Assembly (NCBI RefSeq): GCF_011777495.1
Contig: NZ_JAATJS010000001.1
Span: 682,001-746,000, forward strand
Direction: 5' to 3'
Origin: Microvirga terricola
GTDB lineage: Bacteria > Pseudomonadota > Alphaproteobacteria > Rhizobiales > Beijerinckiaceae
Length of the DNA: 64,000 bases
Every line of letters starts with the position of its first letter. Position 1 is the first letter of the stretch. The notes under the pieces were generated by a model. That model had not been told where the DNA came from, did not search any database, and saw only the letters and a list, made by a program, of their open reading frames with translations. Shown here one piece after another: positions 1 through 7,592 of this stretch. The position numbers and the translations under genes are program-made.

Positions 1-65
1 AAGATGCTGCGCAGGCCGGGCGAAAGCACCTGCCGCGCGGCGGCATAAATGGCCTGAATCAGCAT
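1..65 (-). CDS. N-terminus of a membrane protein, possibly EI24/CysZ-like (partial)
   Basis: Only the first 21 codons are inside the window; the gene runs off the left edge. The peptide reads MLIQAIYAAARQVLSPGLRS, then Ile. From memory, this amphipathic start followed by a conserved LSP resembles the beginning of EI24-domain (CysZ-like) membrane proteins, but with so little sequence the family call is only a suggestion. A purine-rich gcgagg lies just upstream of the ATG. It is transcribed divergently from the amine oxidase, leaving about 70 bp for both promoters. Confidence 0.4.
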   Translation of the reverse strand, partial: MLIQAIYAAARQVLSPGLRSI

Positions 66-136
66 GCGGCCTCGCAGGCGAACGTGAAAATTGGTCCCGG
101 CATGAAAACTCCTGAGCTGACGCGCGGACAATACTT

Positions 137-1447
137 ATGAACGAACCCGCCGCAAGACGAGGGGGCAACGACGCCGTGGACCCTGCCAAGCTGTCGCAAG
201 AGCCGGATGTTTTGATTGTCGGCGCGGGTGCTGCCGGCATTGCTGCCGCGCGCCGTCTCATCGCGGCCAGGCTGAGCGTGGTCGTGATCGAGGCGCGAAA
301 CCGCATCGGCGGACGCACTTTGACGGTGTCGATGAAAGGGCATCCCGTCGATCTGGGGGCGCATTGGCTCCATGCGGGGCCGATCAACCCGCTGGTGAAG
401 CTCGGCCGCGAACGGGGCGAGCCCTTACGCCGCGCGCCTGTGCATGGACATCTTTTCATCGGGCGGCGCGAGGCGCGCGCCTCCGAGAGCGCGGCGCTTG
501 GGCGGGCCTTCGAAATTGCCGACCGGGCCATGACGCAAGCCGCCCGCGCGCGCGAAGATCAGCCCGCGGGAAAGGTGCTGCCGCGGCTCGGGCGCTACGG
601 TGCCCGCGTTGCCGCCATCCACGGCCTCGTCTCGGGCCGCCCGCTCGATCAGGTGAGCCTGCACGATTTTCCGAGTATGGAATATGCCGACAACCTTTTC
701 ATCGCAGGCGGGCTCGGGGCCTATGTGGCGCGCCTCGCTCAAGGCCTGCCGATCCGCCTGAACACGGCGGTGACGGCGCTCGATTGGTCGGAAGCGGGCG
801 TGCGGGTTGAGACCACCGCCGGAACATTTCGCGCGAAGGCTGCCGTTGTGACGACACCGATGGCACTGCTGCAGCAGGAAGTTATTCGCTTCGCCCCCGC
901 CCTGCCGGAGCCGGTCGTGGCGGCGATCCACGGCTTCACCCAAGGGGTTTATGAGCACGTGGTGCTGCACTGGCCGGATTCGCCGTTTCGGGGGCCGGAT
1001 CGGCTCGCAAGTCTTTTGGGGCATCATCGCGAGCCGCCGGGACTTTTGACGCGCATCGACGGCACGCCGTTTCATTTCTTCGAACTCGACCAGCCCGCCG
1101 CAGCCCTGCTCGACGGGCGCGATGCCGATGCGCCGGGCCGCTATGCGCGGACGATTCTGGCCGACCAGTTCGGCCACCGGGCGATCCGCAATTTGCGCGT
1201 CTGCCGCAGCACTGCGTGGCGCCACGATCCCTGGTCGCGAGCCTCCTGGGCCGTGGTGCCACCGGGGCTCGCCACGATCCGCGACGCGCTGAAAGCGCCG
1301 GTCGACGACCGCATCTGGTTCGCGGGCGAAGCGCTTTCACGCGCGCAATGGGGTACGGCGGGAGGCGCATGGGAGGAAGGCACGCGGACGGCAGGGGAGA
1401 TTTTGGAGCGGTTGAAGGCAGACTTGGCGCCGCGCAAACGCGGCTGA
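137..1447 (+). CDS. FAD-dependent amine oxidase (flavin monoamine oxidase family)
   Basis: A 436-residue flavoprotein expected to oxidise an amine with FAD and O2, giving an aldehyde or imine plus H2O2. The Rossmann dinucleotide-binding motif GAGAAG is at residues 29-34, followed by the ribose-binding Glu52 and the GGRT motif at 58-61. Near the C-terminus, WFAGEALSRAQWGTAGGAW is the typical second FAD-binding block of the monoamine oxidase/polyamine oxidase fold. There is no signal peptide, so it is probably cytoplasmic. The substrate cannot be told from sequence. The Shine-Dalgarno sequence before the ATG is weak. It stands alone, about 80 bp before the next gene. Confidence 0.85.
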   Translation: MNEPAARRGGNDAVDPAKLSQEPDVLIVGAGAAGIAAARRLIAARLSVVVIEARNRIGGRTLTVSMKGHPVDLGAHWLHAGPINPLVKLGRERGEPLRRAPVHGHLFIGRREARASESAALGRAFEIADRAMTQAARAREDQPAGKVLPRLGRYGARVAAIHGLVSGRPLDQVSLHDFPSMEYADNLFIAGGLGAYVARLAQGLPIRLNTAVTALDWSEAGVRVETTAGTFRAKAAVVTTPMALLQQEVIRFAPALPEPVVAAIHGFTQGVYEHVVLHWPDSPFRGPDRLASLLGHHREPPGLLTRIDGTPFHFFELDQPAAALLDGRDADAPGRYARTILADQFGHRAIRNLRVCRSTAWRHDPWSRASWAVVPPGLATIRDALKAPVDDRIWFAGEALSRAQWGTAGGAWEEGTRTAGEILERLKADLAPRKRG

Positions 1448-1524
1448 TTGATCCGGGGGACACTTTCGCCGGTTGAGGCGTTTCTTCGTCGCCAGATTGC
1501 CCCCAATCCGAGAGGCGGCCGCCG

Positions 1525-2571
1525 ATGTCCCAGAATCGCTCTTCCTCTGGAATGAGCCGCCGTGCGCTGCTTTTGGGCGCCGCGCTCCTTGCTGCCTTCT
1601 CCGAAACGCTTCTTCCAGCCTCCGCGCAGACGACCGACCCGCTGTCGTCGTGGAATGAGGGTGCGGCTAAGAAGGCGATCCTCGATTTCGTGCGCGTCAC
1701 CACCGATCGGGCAAGCCCCAGCTATGTCGCGCCGGAGGAGCGCATCGCGGCGTTCGACCAGGATGGCACGCTTTGGGTGGAGCATCCGATCTACACGCAG
1801 GTGGTTTATTGCCTCGAGCGCGTCCCGACCGTGGTCGCGGCGAGGCCGGAACTCAAAGGCGTCGAGCCCTTCAAAACCGTTCTCTCCGGAAACCGGGAGG
1901 CGATAGCGAAGCTTTCGTTGCCGGATCTCGAAAAAATCCTCGCCGCCACGCTGACCGGCATGAGCGTGGAGGATTTCGAAGCCGATGTGAAAAAGTGGCT
2001 CGCGACCGCCCGGCATCCGCGCTGGAAGCGCCCCTATACCGAACTCACCTATCAGCCGATGCTCGAAGTACTGCGCTTCTTGCGCGACAACGGCTACAAG
2101 ACCTACATCGTGACCGGCGGCGGCCAGGATTTCGTGCGCGTTTATGCTGAGCAGGTCTACGGCATTCCGCCCGAGCAGGTGGTCGGCAGCGTGGGCGGAA
2201 CGACATTCGGCTACACCAAGGACGGCAAGCCTTTCCTGACCAAGGAACCGAAACTGCTGCTCAACGATGACCATGCGGGCAAGCCAGAAGGCATTCACCT
2301 TATGATCGGCAGGCGGCCCCATGCGGCTTTCGGCAACTCGGTCGGCGACCGGCAGATGCTGGAATGGACCGCCGCCGGCACCGGCACGCGGCTGACCATG
2401 CTGGTGCTGCACGACGATGCCGCGCGCGAATACGCCTACGGCCCGGCAACAGGCCTGCTCGACGGCAAAATCGGCACCTTCACCCAGGCGCTCTATGACG
2501 AGGCAAGTAAGAACAACTGGCCGGTCATCAGCATGAAGAACGACTGGAAGCGGATCTTTCCGTTCGATTAG
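1525..2571 (+). CDS. Secreted HAD-superfamily hydrolase/phosphatase
   Basis: A 348-residue haloacid dehalogenase-type hydrolase, probably a phosphomonoesterase acting outside the cytoplasm. The N-terminus SRRALLLGAALLAAF followed by PASAQ is a signal peptide; the paired arginines resemble a Tat signal without the full consensus. HAD motif I is DQDGT (residues 78-82, nucleophile Asp78, acid/base Asp80). Motif II is in YIVTGGGQDF, and the C-terminal acidic motif is GNSVGDRQML. Proteins with the AFDQDGTLW signature are widespread in proteobacteria as uncharacterised periplasmic HAD phosphatases. It is followed after 63 bp by a second exported protein. Confidence 0.82.
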   Translation: MSQNRSSSGMSRRALLLGAALLAAFSETLLPASAQTTDPLSSWNEGAAKKAILDFVRVTTDRASPSYVAPEERIAAFDQDGTLWVEHPIYTQVVYCLERVPTVVAARPELKGVEPFKTVLSGNREAIAKLSLPDLEKILAATLTGMSVEDFEADVKKWLATARHPRWKRPYTELTYQPMLEVLRFLRDNGYKTYIVTGGGQDFVRVYAEQVYGIPPEQVVGSVGGTTFGYTKDGKPFLTKEPKLLLNDDHAGKPEGIHLMIGRRPHAAFGNSVGDRQMLEWTAAGTGTRLTMLVLHDDAAREYAYGPATGLLDGKIGTFTQALYDEASKNNWPVISMKNDWKRIFPFD

Positions 2572-2634
2572 CCGTCTTGTCACGGATACGCAGAGCGCCT
2601 CGGCGGCGGGCGGGTACCAACGACAGGAGTTTCC

Positions 2635-3357
2635 ATGCTTCGATACATGAAGGTGTTGGTGGCGCTCGGCATCGGCTTGGCATCAATGCTCGACGATGCG
2701 CAGGGAGCCAGCACGAAACCAAACCCCGTGATGGCTATCGACATCGCACTGGAACCGGACGCGACGATGATTCAGCGGGCGGAGGCCGTCAACGCCCGCC
2801 TGCTCAAAGTTTTCCCAAAGGGCTTCTCTCTGGGCGCGACGCACCACCCGCACATCTCGATCCTGCAGCGATACGTCCACACTTCTGACCTCGATAAAGT
2901 CTACGCCGCAGTCGATAGGATTCTGGCCAACGAGAAGGCGTCTGGCTGGAAATTAAAGGCGACCAAGTACTATTACATCCCCTGGAAGAGCATCGGCCTT
3001 GCGGGGATCGTCGTCGAGCCGACAGACGACCTGCTTCGGCTGCAACAAGAATTGATCGACGCCGTTGCCCCTTTCACGACAAAAACGGGCAGTGCCGCGG
3101 CATTCGTGACCACGCCGGCAGAACCCGGTATCAACAAGCCGACGATCGACTATGTCGCAGCGTTCGTTCCGAAGGCGACCGGCAAGAACTTCAATCCGCA
3201 CGTCACGGTCGGCGTCGCCCCCCAGGATGACCTGAAGACGATGCTCGCCGAACCGTTCGACGCGTTCACGTTCTCGCCCTCAGAAGCCTCCGTTTACCAG
3301 CTCGGCAATTTCGGAACAGCGCGCAAGAAACTCAAGACCTGGGAGTTGCAGCCCTGA
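2635..3357 (+). CDS. Exported 2H phosphoesterase / 2'-5' RNA ligase-like protein
   Basis: 240 residues. Two H-x-S/T motifs define the 2H phosphoesterase superfamily: HIS at residues 73-75 (in HHPHISILQRY) and HVT at 189-191 (in NPHVTVGVA). Members include 2'-5' RNA ligases and cyclic phosphodiesterases. The start ATG follows an AGGAG-type Shine-Dalgarno sequence. The N-terminal stretch KVLVALGIGLASM is a short hydrophobic segment that looks like a signal peptide, unusual for RNA-acting members, so the natural substrate could be an extracytoplasmic cyclic phosphate. The family is firm; the reaction is not. Confidence 0.75.
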   Translation: MLRYMKVLVALGIGLASMLDDAQGASTKPNPVMAIDIALEPDATMIQRAEAVNARLLKVFPKGFSLGATHHPHISILQRYVHTSDLDKVYAAVDRILANEKASGWKLKATKYYYIPWKSIGLAGIVVEPTDDLLRLQQELIDAVAPFTTKTGSAAAFVTTPAEPGINKPTIDYVAAFVPKATGKNFNPHVTVGVAPQDDLKTMLAEPFDAFTFSPSEASVYQLGNFGTARKKLKTWELQP

Positions 3358-3408
3358 GGCTCCAGTGAGGGAAGAGGGAGAGCGCGTTTGGCCTCGTCCA
3401 CGTAAAGG

Positions 3409-3438
3409 CCCTCAGAGCATGCTCGGCAGCACGCAGTC
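3409..3438 (-). repeat. Direct-repeat copy of the 3' end of the downstream dehydrogenase gene
   Basis: These 30 bases match 5659-5688 at 28 positions. The other copy is the authentic end of the 2-hydroxyacid dehydrogenase gene (encoding DRVLPSML then stop); this copy would read DCVLPSML then stop on the minus strand but has no gene attached. The two copies bracket the alpha/beta hydrolase and AraC regulator genes, with a repeat-to-repeat distance of 2250 bp. Confidence 0.75.
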
Positions 3439-3445
3439 TCGCACT

Positions 3446-4483
3446 TTAGCGTCCGAGATCGCGTAGAAATGCGGCCTCCATCATCGCCGCCACTTCGGCG
3501 TTAATGTCGGCTCTGGTTTTTGGGCTGTCTTTCGCATCGTCGCAGATGGGGTCGTCATCACCCGTCGCTTTCAGAAGCTCGTGGGCCCCCGGCTGGCACT
3601 CGGCCAGAAAGCTCAGATGCACGGCGTCATCGACGGTTTTGTAGTCGCCGTCCGGGATTTCGGAGGCAAGCCTGTCGAACTTGACCGCGACGGGGATCGT
3701 TCTGGCATTGCCGAGATTGATGATGTGAACGGGTATAGCGACCGCCCGGAGGCTCTCGACCGTGAAGGCCGGGGCTATCGACGGGTCGATGGCGACGACC
3801 GACTTGATGCGCGGATCACGGTTGGATTGTTCGAAAAGCGCCTTATCGGTTTTGCGCAGATCGACTCCGCCGCTCGCGAACCATACGCAATCCGGCATCA
3901 TCGGGTTGTTCTCGCAATAGCGCGCATAGGCCTCCAGCTTCACACGCCCGCCGGCGGTCGCAAGGACCGTGTGCCCCCCGAGCGAAAAACCGAAAGCGCC
4001 AATGCGGCCCGTGTCGACATGACTGCTCCAAGGCGACTGCGTGGTCAGGGCGGTGATGACGTCGGACAAGTCGGCCGGGCGCTGCCAGATCTTCGTCGTG
4101 TCAGCGGGAGTCGAATCGCCTCGCGTCGTTCCCGGATGGTTGGGACCCGCGACGACAAAGCCCGCTTCGGCGAGGCGCGTCGCGATCCAATCCAAGTTCG
4201 CGATGCCGCCCCCCGATCCGTGCGATACCACAAGAAGCGGGAAGGGACCTTCGCTCAAAGGCGCATCTTTCCATGCCTCGGTTCCCTTAAGGAGCCGGTC
4301 GTTGCCGACGAGCACGCGTGTGCCCCCGACCGCCGCCGGATACCACACGGTGACTTTTAGGTTTGCACCTCGCGCTGCCGACGGGACTTCGACGGTGCGG
4401 ACGCCGACGCGATCGGCGGCATGAGCGGTCTGAAGGGCCATGGCGGCGAGACAGGTTACGAGAAGGAAACGATTGAGCTTCAT
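3446..4483 (-). CDS. Secreted alpha/beta hydrolase (dienelactone/PAF-acetylhydrolase-like)
   Basis: 345 residues with an N-terminal signal peptide ending near AHA-AD (residue 23). The oxyanion region is LVVSHGSGGG (84-93). The nucleophile elbow is GFSLGG (165-170, Ser167) and His289 in DDAVHLS is the likely catalytic histidine. The layout fits secreted esterases related to platelet-activating-factor acetylhydrolases and dienelactone hydrolases; the substrate is unknown. It is divergent from a membrane-anchored AraC regulator, and the spacer holds a tandem repeat that is a good operator candidate, so the regulator probably controls this gene. The pair is bracketed by direct repeats. Confidence 0.8.
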   Translation of the reverse strand: MKLNRFLLVTCLAAMALQTAHAADRVGVRTVEVPSAARGANLKVTVWYPAAVGGTRVLVGNDRLLKGTEAWKDAPLSEGPFPLLVVSHGSGGGIANLDWIATRLAEAGFVVAGPNHPGTTRGDSTPADTTKIWQRPADLSDVITALTTQSPWSSHVDTGRIGAFGFSLGGHTVLATAGGRVKLEAYARYCENNPMMPDCVWFASGGVDLRKTDKALFEQSNRDPRIKSVVAIDPSIAPAFTVESLRAVAIPVHIINLGNARTIPVAVKFDRLASEIPDGDYKTVDDAVHLSFLAECQPGAHELLKATGDDDPICDDAKDSPKTRADINAEVAAMMEAAFLRDLGR

Positions 4484-4550
4484 CGGAAGACTCCGTTGTC
4501 TGAAGTGACAATGGGGGCCGCATGATCCTCAAGCTGTGTTGTTGCGACCT

Positions 4551-4587
4551 AAATCGCGATTCAGGTCGTGCGAAATCGCGATTCAGG
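4551..4587. promoter_or_regulatory. Tandem 15-bp direct repeat, probable AraC-family operator
   Basis: The 15-mer AAATCGCGATTCAGG occurs perfectly at 4551-4565 and 4573-4587. The 22-bp period is about two helical turns and is the classic spacing of paired AraC-family half-sites. Each copy contains the palindrome AATCGCGATT. It sits in the 129-bp spacer between the divergent hydrolase and AraC genes, just upstream of the regulator start. Confidence 0.65.
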
Positions 4588-4612
4588 CCATGATGGCTCA
4601 AAAAGTGCTTAG

Positions 4613-5647
4613 ATGTCAGGTTCCGACCTCATGCTGTTTGTTCCGCTTCCCTTCGTGGTTGCCCTTCTGCTCGTGCTTCTTTTCGCCGTCGTGGCGAGGC
4701 GTGACGACGAGGTGCCGCTGAACTGGCCTTTCCTGGCCCTGATCATCGCTTGCGCCGCGCAATCGATGTTGATCGGCCTGCGCTGGGGCTATGATGTGGA
4801 GGTGACGCGACACATCATGCCTGTGACGGGGGCGATGTTGCCGCCTCTCGTGTATGTCGGCGTACGGGGGTTGACAGGCCCAGCCGCGCGCCGATGGCCG
4901 ATCGTGGCAGTGCTTCATGCGCTACCCGTGTTTCTTGTTCTTGTGCTCGTGATTTTTTGGCGCCGGGCGGTCGATTTCGGGTTGATCGCAATTTACTTGG
5001 TTTATGCGGGCGCCCTTCTATGGTTGATGCGCCCCGGCCCGGACGTTCTGCGTCTCGCGCCCTTTGACGGAGTCGTACCGGCCTATCGGGCGCTCTTGAT
5101 AGCGACGGGCGCGCTGTGCCTCTCGGCCGTGATCGACGCATTCGTGGTTCTCGACCTGACGTGGTCCGACGGGACGAGCGCGCCGAAAATCATTAGCATC
5201 GCGAACATCTTCGGGCTCTTTTTGTTGGGCGCTGCAGCCGTCGCCGCCAGCCGAAGCCGCACTCCTGCGGATGAAGGGGACAGGGCGCCATCCGAGGAAG
5301 TGCCTGAAGACCGGGAGACGCTCGCCAAGGTTCACGCTTTGATGGCGGAGCAAAAGTTGTTCCGCGATGCCAACCTCAATCTCGACCGCCTTGCCCGGAA
5401 AACGGGGATTCCCGCGCGCCGGATTTCCACGGCGATCAATCGCGCCATGTCGAAGAACGTTTCACAATACGTAAACGACTGTCGCATCGCAGAGGCCTGC
5501 CGTCTTCTCACGGAGACAAATATTTCCGTAACGGAAATTATGCTGGAATCAGGCTTCCAGACCAAGTCGAACTTCAATCGCGAGTTCCGTCGCATCACGG
5601 AGATGAGCCCGGTAGCTTGGAGGGCTAAGAAATCGGTCTTGGCTTAG
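4613..5647 (+). CDS. Membrane-anchored AraC-family transcriptional regulator
   Basis: 344 residues. Roughly the first 215 are strongly hydrophobic with about six or seven membrane segments (for example LPFVVALLLVLLFAVVA near the start). After a charged linker, residues 238-340 form an AraC-type double helix-turn-helix: the first helix set around LDRLARKTGIPARRIS and the second around ISVTEIMLESGFQTKSNF, ending in the usual P-V-A-W-R. Such one-component membrane regulators sense an envelope or small-molecule signal. It is divergent from the secreted hydrolase and presumably binds the tandem repeat just upstream. The ligand is unknown. Confidence 0.85.
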   Translation: MSGSDLMLFVPLPFVVALLLVLLFAVVARRDDEVPLNWPFLALIIACAAQSMLIGLRWGYDVEVTRHIMPVTGAMLPPLVYVGVRGLTGPAARRWPIVAVLHALPVFLVLVLVIFWRRAVDFGLIAIYLVYAGALLWLMRPGPDVLRLAPFDGVVPAYRALLIATGALCLSAVIDAFVVLDLTWSDGTSAPKIISIANIFGLFLLGAAAVAASRSRTPADEGDRAPSEEVPEDRETLAKVHALMAEQKLFRDANLNLDRLARKTGIPARRISTAINRAMSKNVSQYVNDCRIAEACRLLTETNISVTEIMLESGFQTKSNFNREFRRITEMSPVAWRAKKSVLA

Positions 5648-5661
5648 GGTACGGCTTCCCC

Positions 5662-6654
5662 TCACAGCATGCTCGGCAGCACGCGGTCCGGTGGTTTGTG
5701 GCCGTCGATGAAGGCCTTGATGTTGACGATGACCTTTTCGCCCATGGCGATGCGGCCCTCGTGCGTGGCGGAGCCCATGTGGGGCAAAAGCACCACCTTG
5801 CCTTGTTTCGCGAGTCTCACGAGGCGCGGGTTGACGGCTGGCTCCTCTTCGAAAACGTCGAGGCCCGCGCCGCCGATGGCGCCGGCTTCGAGGAGTTTGG
5901 TGAGCGCCGCCTCGTCGATGATCTCGCCGCGTGCCGTGTTTACCAGAATCGCGTCGGGCCGCATGAGCTTCAGGCGGCGGGCGGAGAGCAGATGATAGGT
6001 CGCGGGAGTGTGCGGGCAATTGACGGACACGATGTCCATGCGCGCCAGCATCTGGTCGAGGGATTCCCAATAGGTCGCTTCCAGCTCTGCCTCGATCTTC
6101 GGCGGCACGTGGCGGCGGTTGTGGTAGTGGATCGACAGGCCAAAAGCCTTGGCGCGGCGGGCGAGCGCCTGGCCGATGCGCCCCATGCCCACGATGCCGA
6201 GGCGCTTGCCAGTGATGCGTCGGCCCAGCATCCAGGTCGGCGACCAGCCGGCCCATTCGCCGTCCGGGATCACCCGCGCGCCTTCCGGGATGCGGCGGGC
6301 GACGGCGAGAATCAGCGCCATGGTCATGTCCGCCGTGTCTTCGGTCAGCACACCGGGGGTGTTGGTGACGGTGATTCCCTTGGCGAGGGCTGCCGGCACG
6401 TCGATATTGTCGACGCCGTTGCCGAAATTGGCGATGAGCTTGAGGTTCGGCCCGGCTTCCGCGATCAGCGCGGCGTCGATGTCGTCGGTGATCGTGGGCA
6501 CCAGCACGTCGGCGGCCTTCACCGCCTCGGCCAGCTCCTCCGCCGAGAGCGGCTTGTCCTCGAGGTTGAGGCGCGTGTCGAACAATTCGCGCAGGCGCGT
6601 CTCGATGACGTCGGGCAGACGGCGGGTGACGACGACGACAGGTCTTTTCTTCAT
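5662..6654 (-). CDS. D-2-hydroxyacid dehydrogenase (glyoxylate/hydroxypyruvate reductase type)
   Basis: A 330-residue NAD(P)-dependent dehydrogenase that interconverts 2-oxo and D-2-hydroxy acids. The nucleotide-binding loop is GIVGMGRIGQALA. The catalytic Arg is in NTARGEIIDE, the Glu in DVFEEEPAV and the His in LLPHMGSATHEG. The start MKKRPVVVV at 6654 is preferred because GGGAG lies 8-12 bases before it; an upstream in-frame start at 6687 would add 11 residues with no family support. The last nine codons are duplicated at 3409-3438. Confidence 0.9.
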   Translation of the reverse strand: MKKRPVVVVTRRLPDVIETRLRELFDTRLNLEDKPLSAEELAEAVKAADVLVPTITDDIDAALIAEAGPNLKLIANFGNGVDNIDVPAALAKGITVTNTPGVLTEDTADMTMALILAVARRIPEGARVIPDGEWAGWSPTWMLGRRITGKRLGIVGMGRIGQALARRAKAFGLSIHYHNRRHVPPKIEAELEATYWESLDQMLARMDIVSVNCPHTPATYHLLSARRLKLMRPDAILVNTARGEIIDEAALTKLLEAGAIGGAGLDVFEEEPAVNPRLVRLAKQGKVVLLPHMGSATHEGRIAMGEKVIVNIKAFIDGHKPPDRVLPSML

Positions 6655-6822
6655 CGGCCAGCGATCTCCCATCCCTCGAAGAGCCACAGGAGATTTTAAG
6701 GGCCCTTCACGCTCCCTTAACCCTGTTTCGGCGACTAAAGGCGACGAGCCGCCGCGTGGCGCGGCTCATCAAGCTTCTCTACCAGAGGCTTGCCCTGAGA
6801 CAAACCCGACCTTGAGGGGATC

Positions 6823-7359
6823 ATGCGCAAGATCGTCGTCGCCCTTGCCCTGTTGGGCCTAAGCACGGCCTCGGCCCTGGCGCAGCAGCAGCCCCCCGGC
6901 GGCCGCCTGGGCACGGGGCTTCCCGTTCCGCGCTATGTCAGCCTCAAGACCGACCGCGTGAACCTGCGCGAAGGCCCGTCCAAGGATCACCGGACCGCCT
7001 GGGTGTTCCAGCGCGCCGGCCTGCCGGTGGAAATCATCGCCGAATACGAGACCTGGCGGCGCATCCGTGATTCGGAGGGCACCGAGGGGTGGGTTCTGCA
7101 CTCCCTGCTCTCTGGCCGCCGCACGGCGCTCGTCATGCCTTGGGCCAAGGGCAAGATCGCTTCGGTCAACCTTTTGGACCGGGCCGACGACAAGGCCAAT
7201 CCGGTCGCCCAGCTCCAGCCCGGTGTCATCACCAACATCAAGACCTGCGACGGCACCTGGTGCCGGGTCCTCATCGTGCTCGAACGCGCCCGCGACGTCG
7301 ACGGCTATATCCGCCAGGACAAGCTGTGGGGCGTCTATCCCAACGAAAAGGTCGAGTGA
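6823..7359 (+). CDS. Exported SH3-domain protein
   Basis: 178 residues. A clear signal peptide (KIVVALALLGLSTASALA, cut before QQQ) is followed by two bacterial SH3-like units: the first around YVSLKTDRVNLREGPSKDH to EGWVLHSLL, the second around VNLLDRADDKANPVAQLQPG to GYIRQDKLWGVYP. Proteins of this type sit in the periplasm and probably bind peptidoglycan; no enzymatic domain is present. It is transcribed away from the dehydrogenase and followed after 36 bp by a small membrane protein gene that may share its transcript. Confidence 0.8.
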   Translation: MRKIVVALALLGLSTASALAQQQPPGGRLGTGLPVPRYVSLKTDRVNLREGPSKDHRTAWVFQRAGLPVEIIAEYETWRRIRDSEGTEGWVLHSLLSGRRTALVMPWAKGKIASVNLLDRADDKANPVAQLQPGVITNIKTCDGTWCRVLIVLERARDVDGYIRQDKLWGVYPNEKVE

Positions 7360-7395
7360 GTCTCGACTGCCCTTTGAACTGAAAGCCTAAAACGC

Positions 7396-7545
7396 ATGAC
7401 TCTGTCCATGAGCCTAAAAAACATCCTGCCGATTCTCGCGCTGATTCTCGGCATCGCTTCTCTCGTCGCGCCGCGATTCTTGAACGTCTTCGTCGCGATC
7501 TTTCTGATCGTTTACGCGTTCGTGGGCTTTGGGCTGCTGCGCTAA
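7396..7545 (+). CDS. Small DUF3096-like membrane protein
   Basis: A 49-residue protein beginning MTLSMSLKNILPILALILG and ending FVGFGLLR. It is almost wholly hydrophobic, with two predicted short membrane helices separated by a V-A-P-R-F turn. This pattern matches the small DUF3096 family found in many bacteria, whose function is unknown. It lies 36 bp after the SH3 protein gene and convergently before the sulfatase. Confidence 0.7.
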   Translation: MTLSMSLKNILPILALILGIASLVAPRFLNVFVAIFLIVYAFVGFGLLR

Positions 7546-7592
7546 AAAGGTGGGCGGAGCGTCGACTTTGCGCGGCGCTCCATCGTCGAGCG

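Noticed and set aside
1141-2583. A 480-codon minus-strand frame covering the HAD gene
   Set aside because: Antisense shadow; the plus strand encodes a protein with signal peptide and complete HAD motifs.
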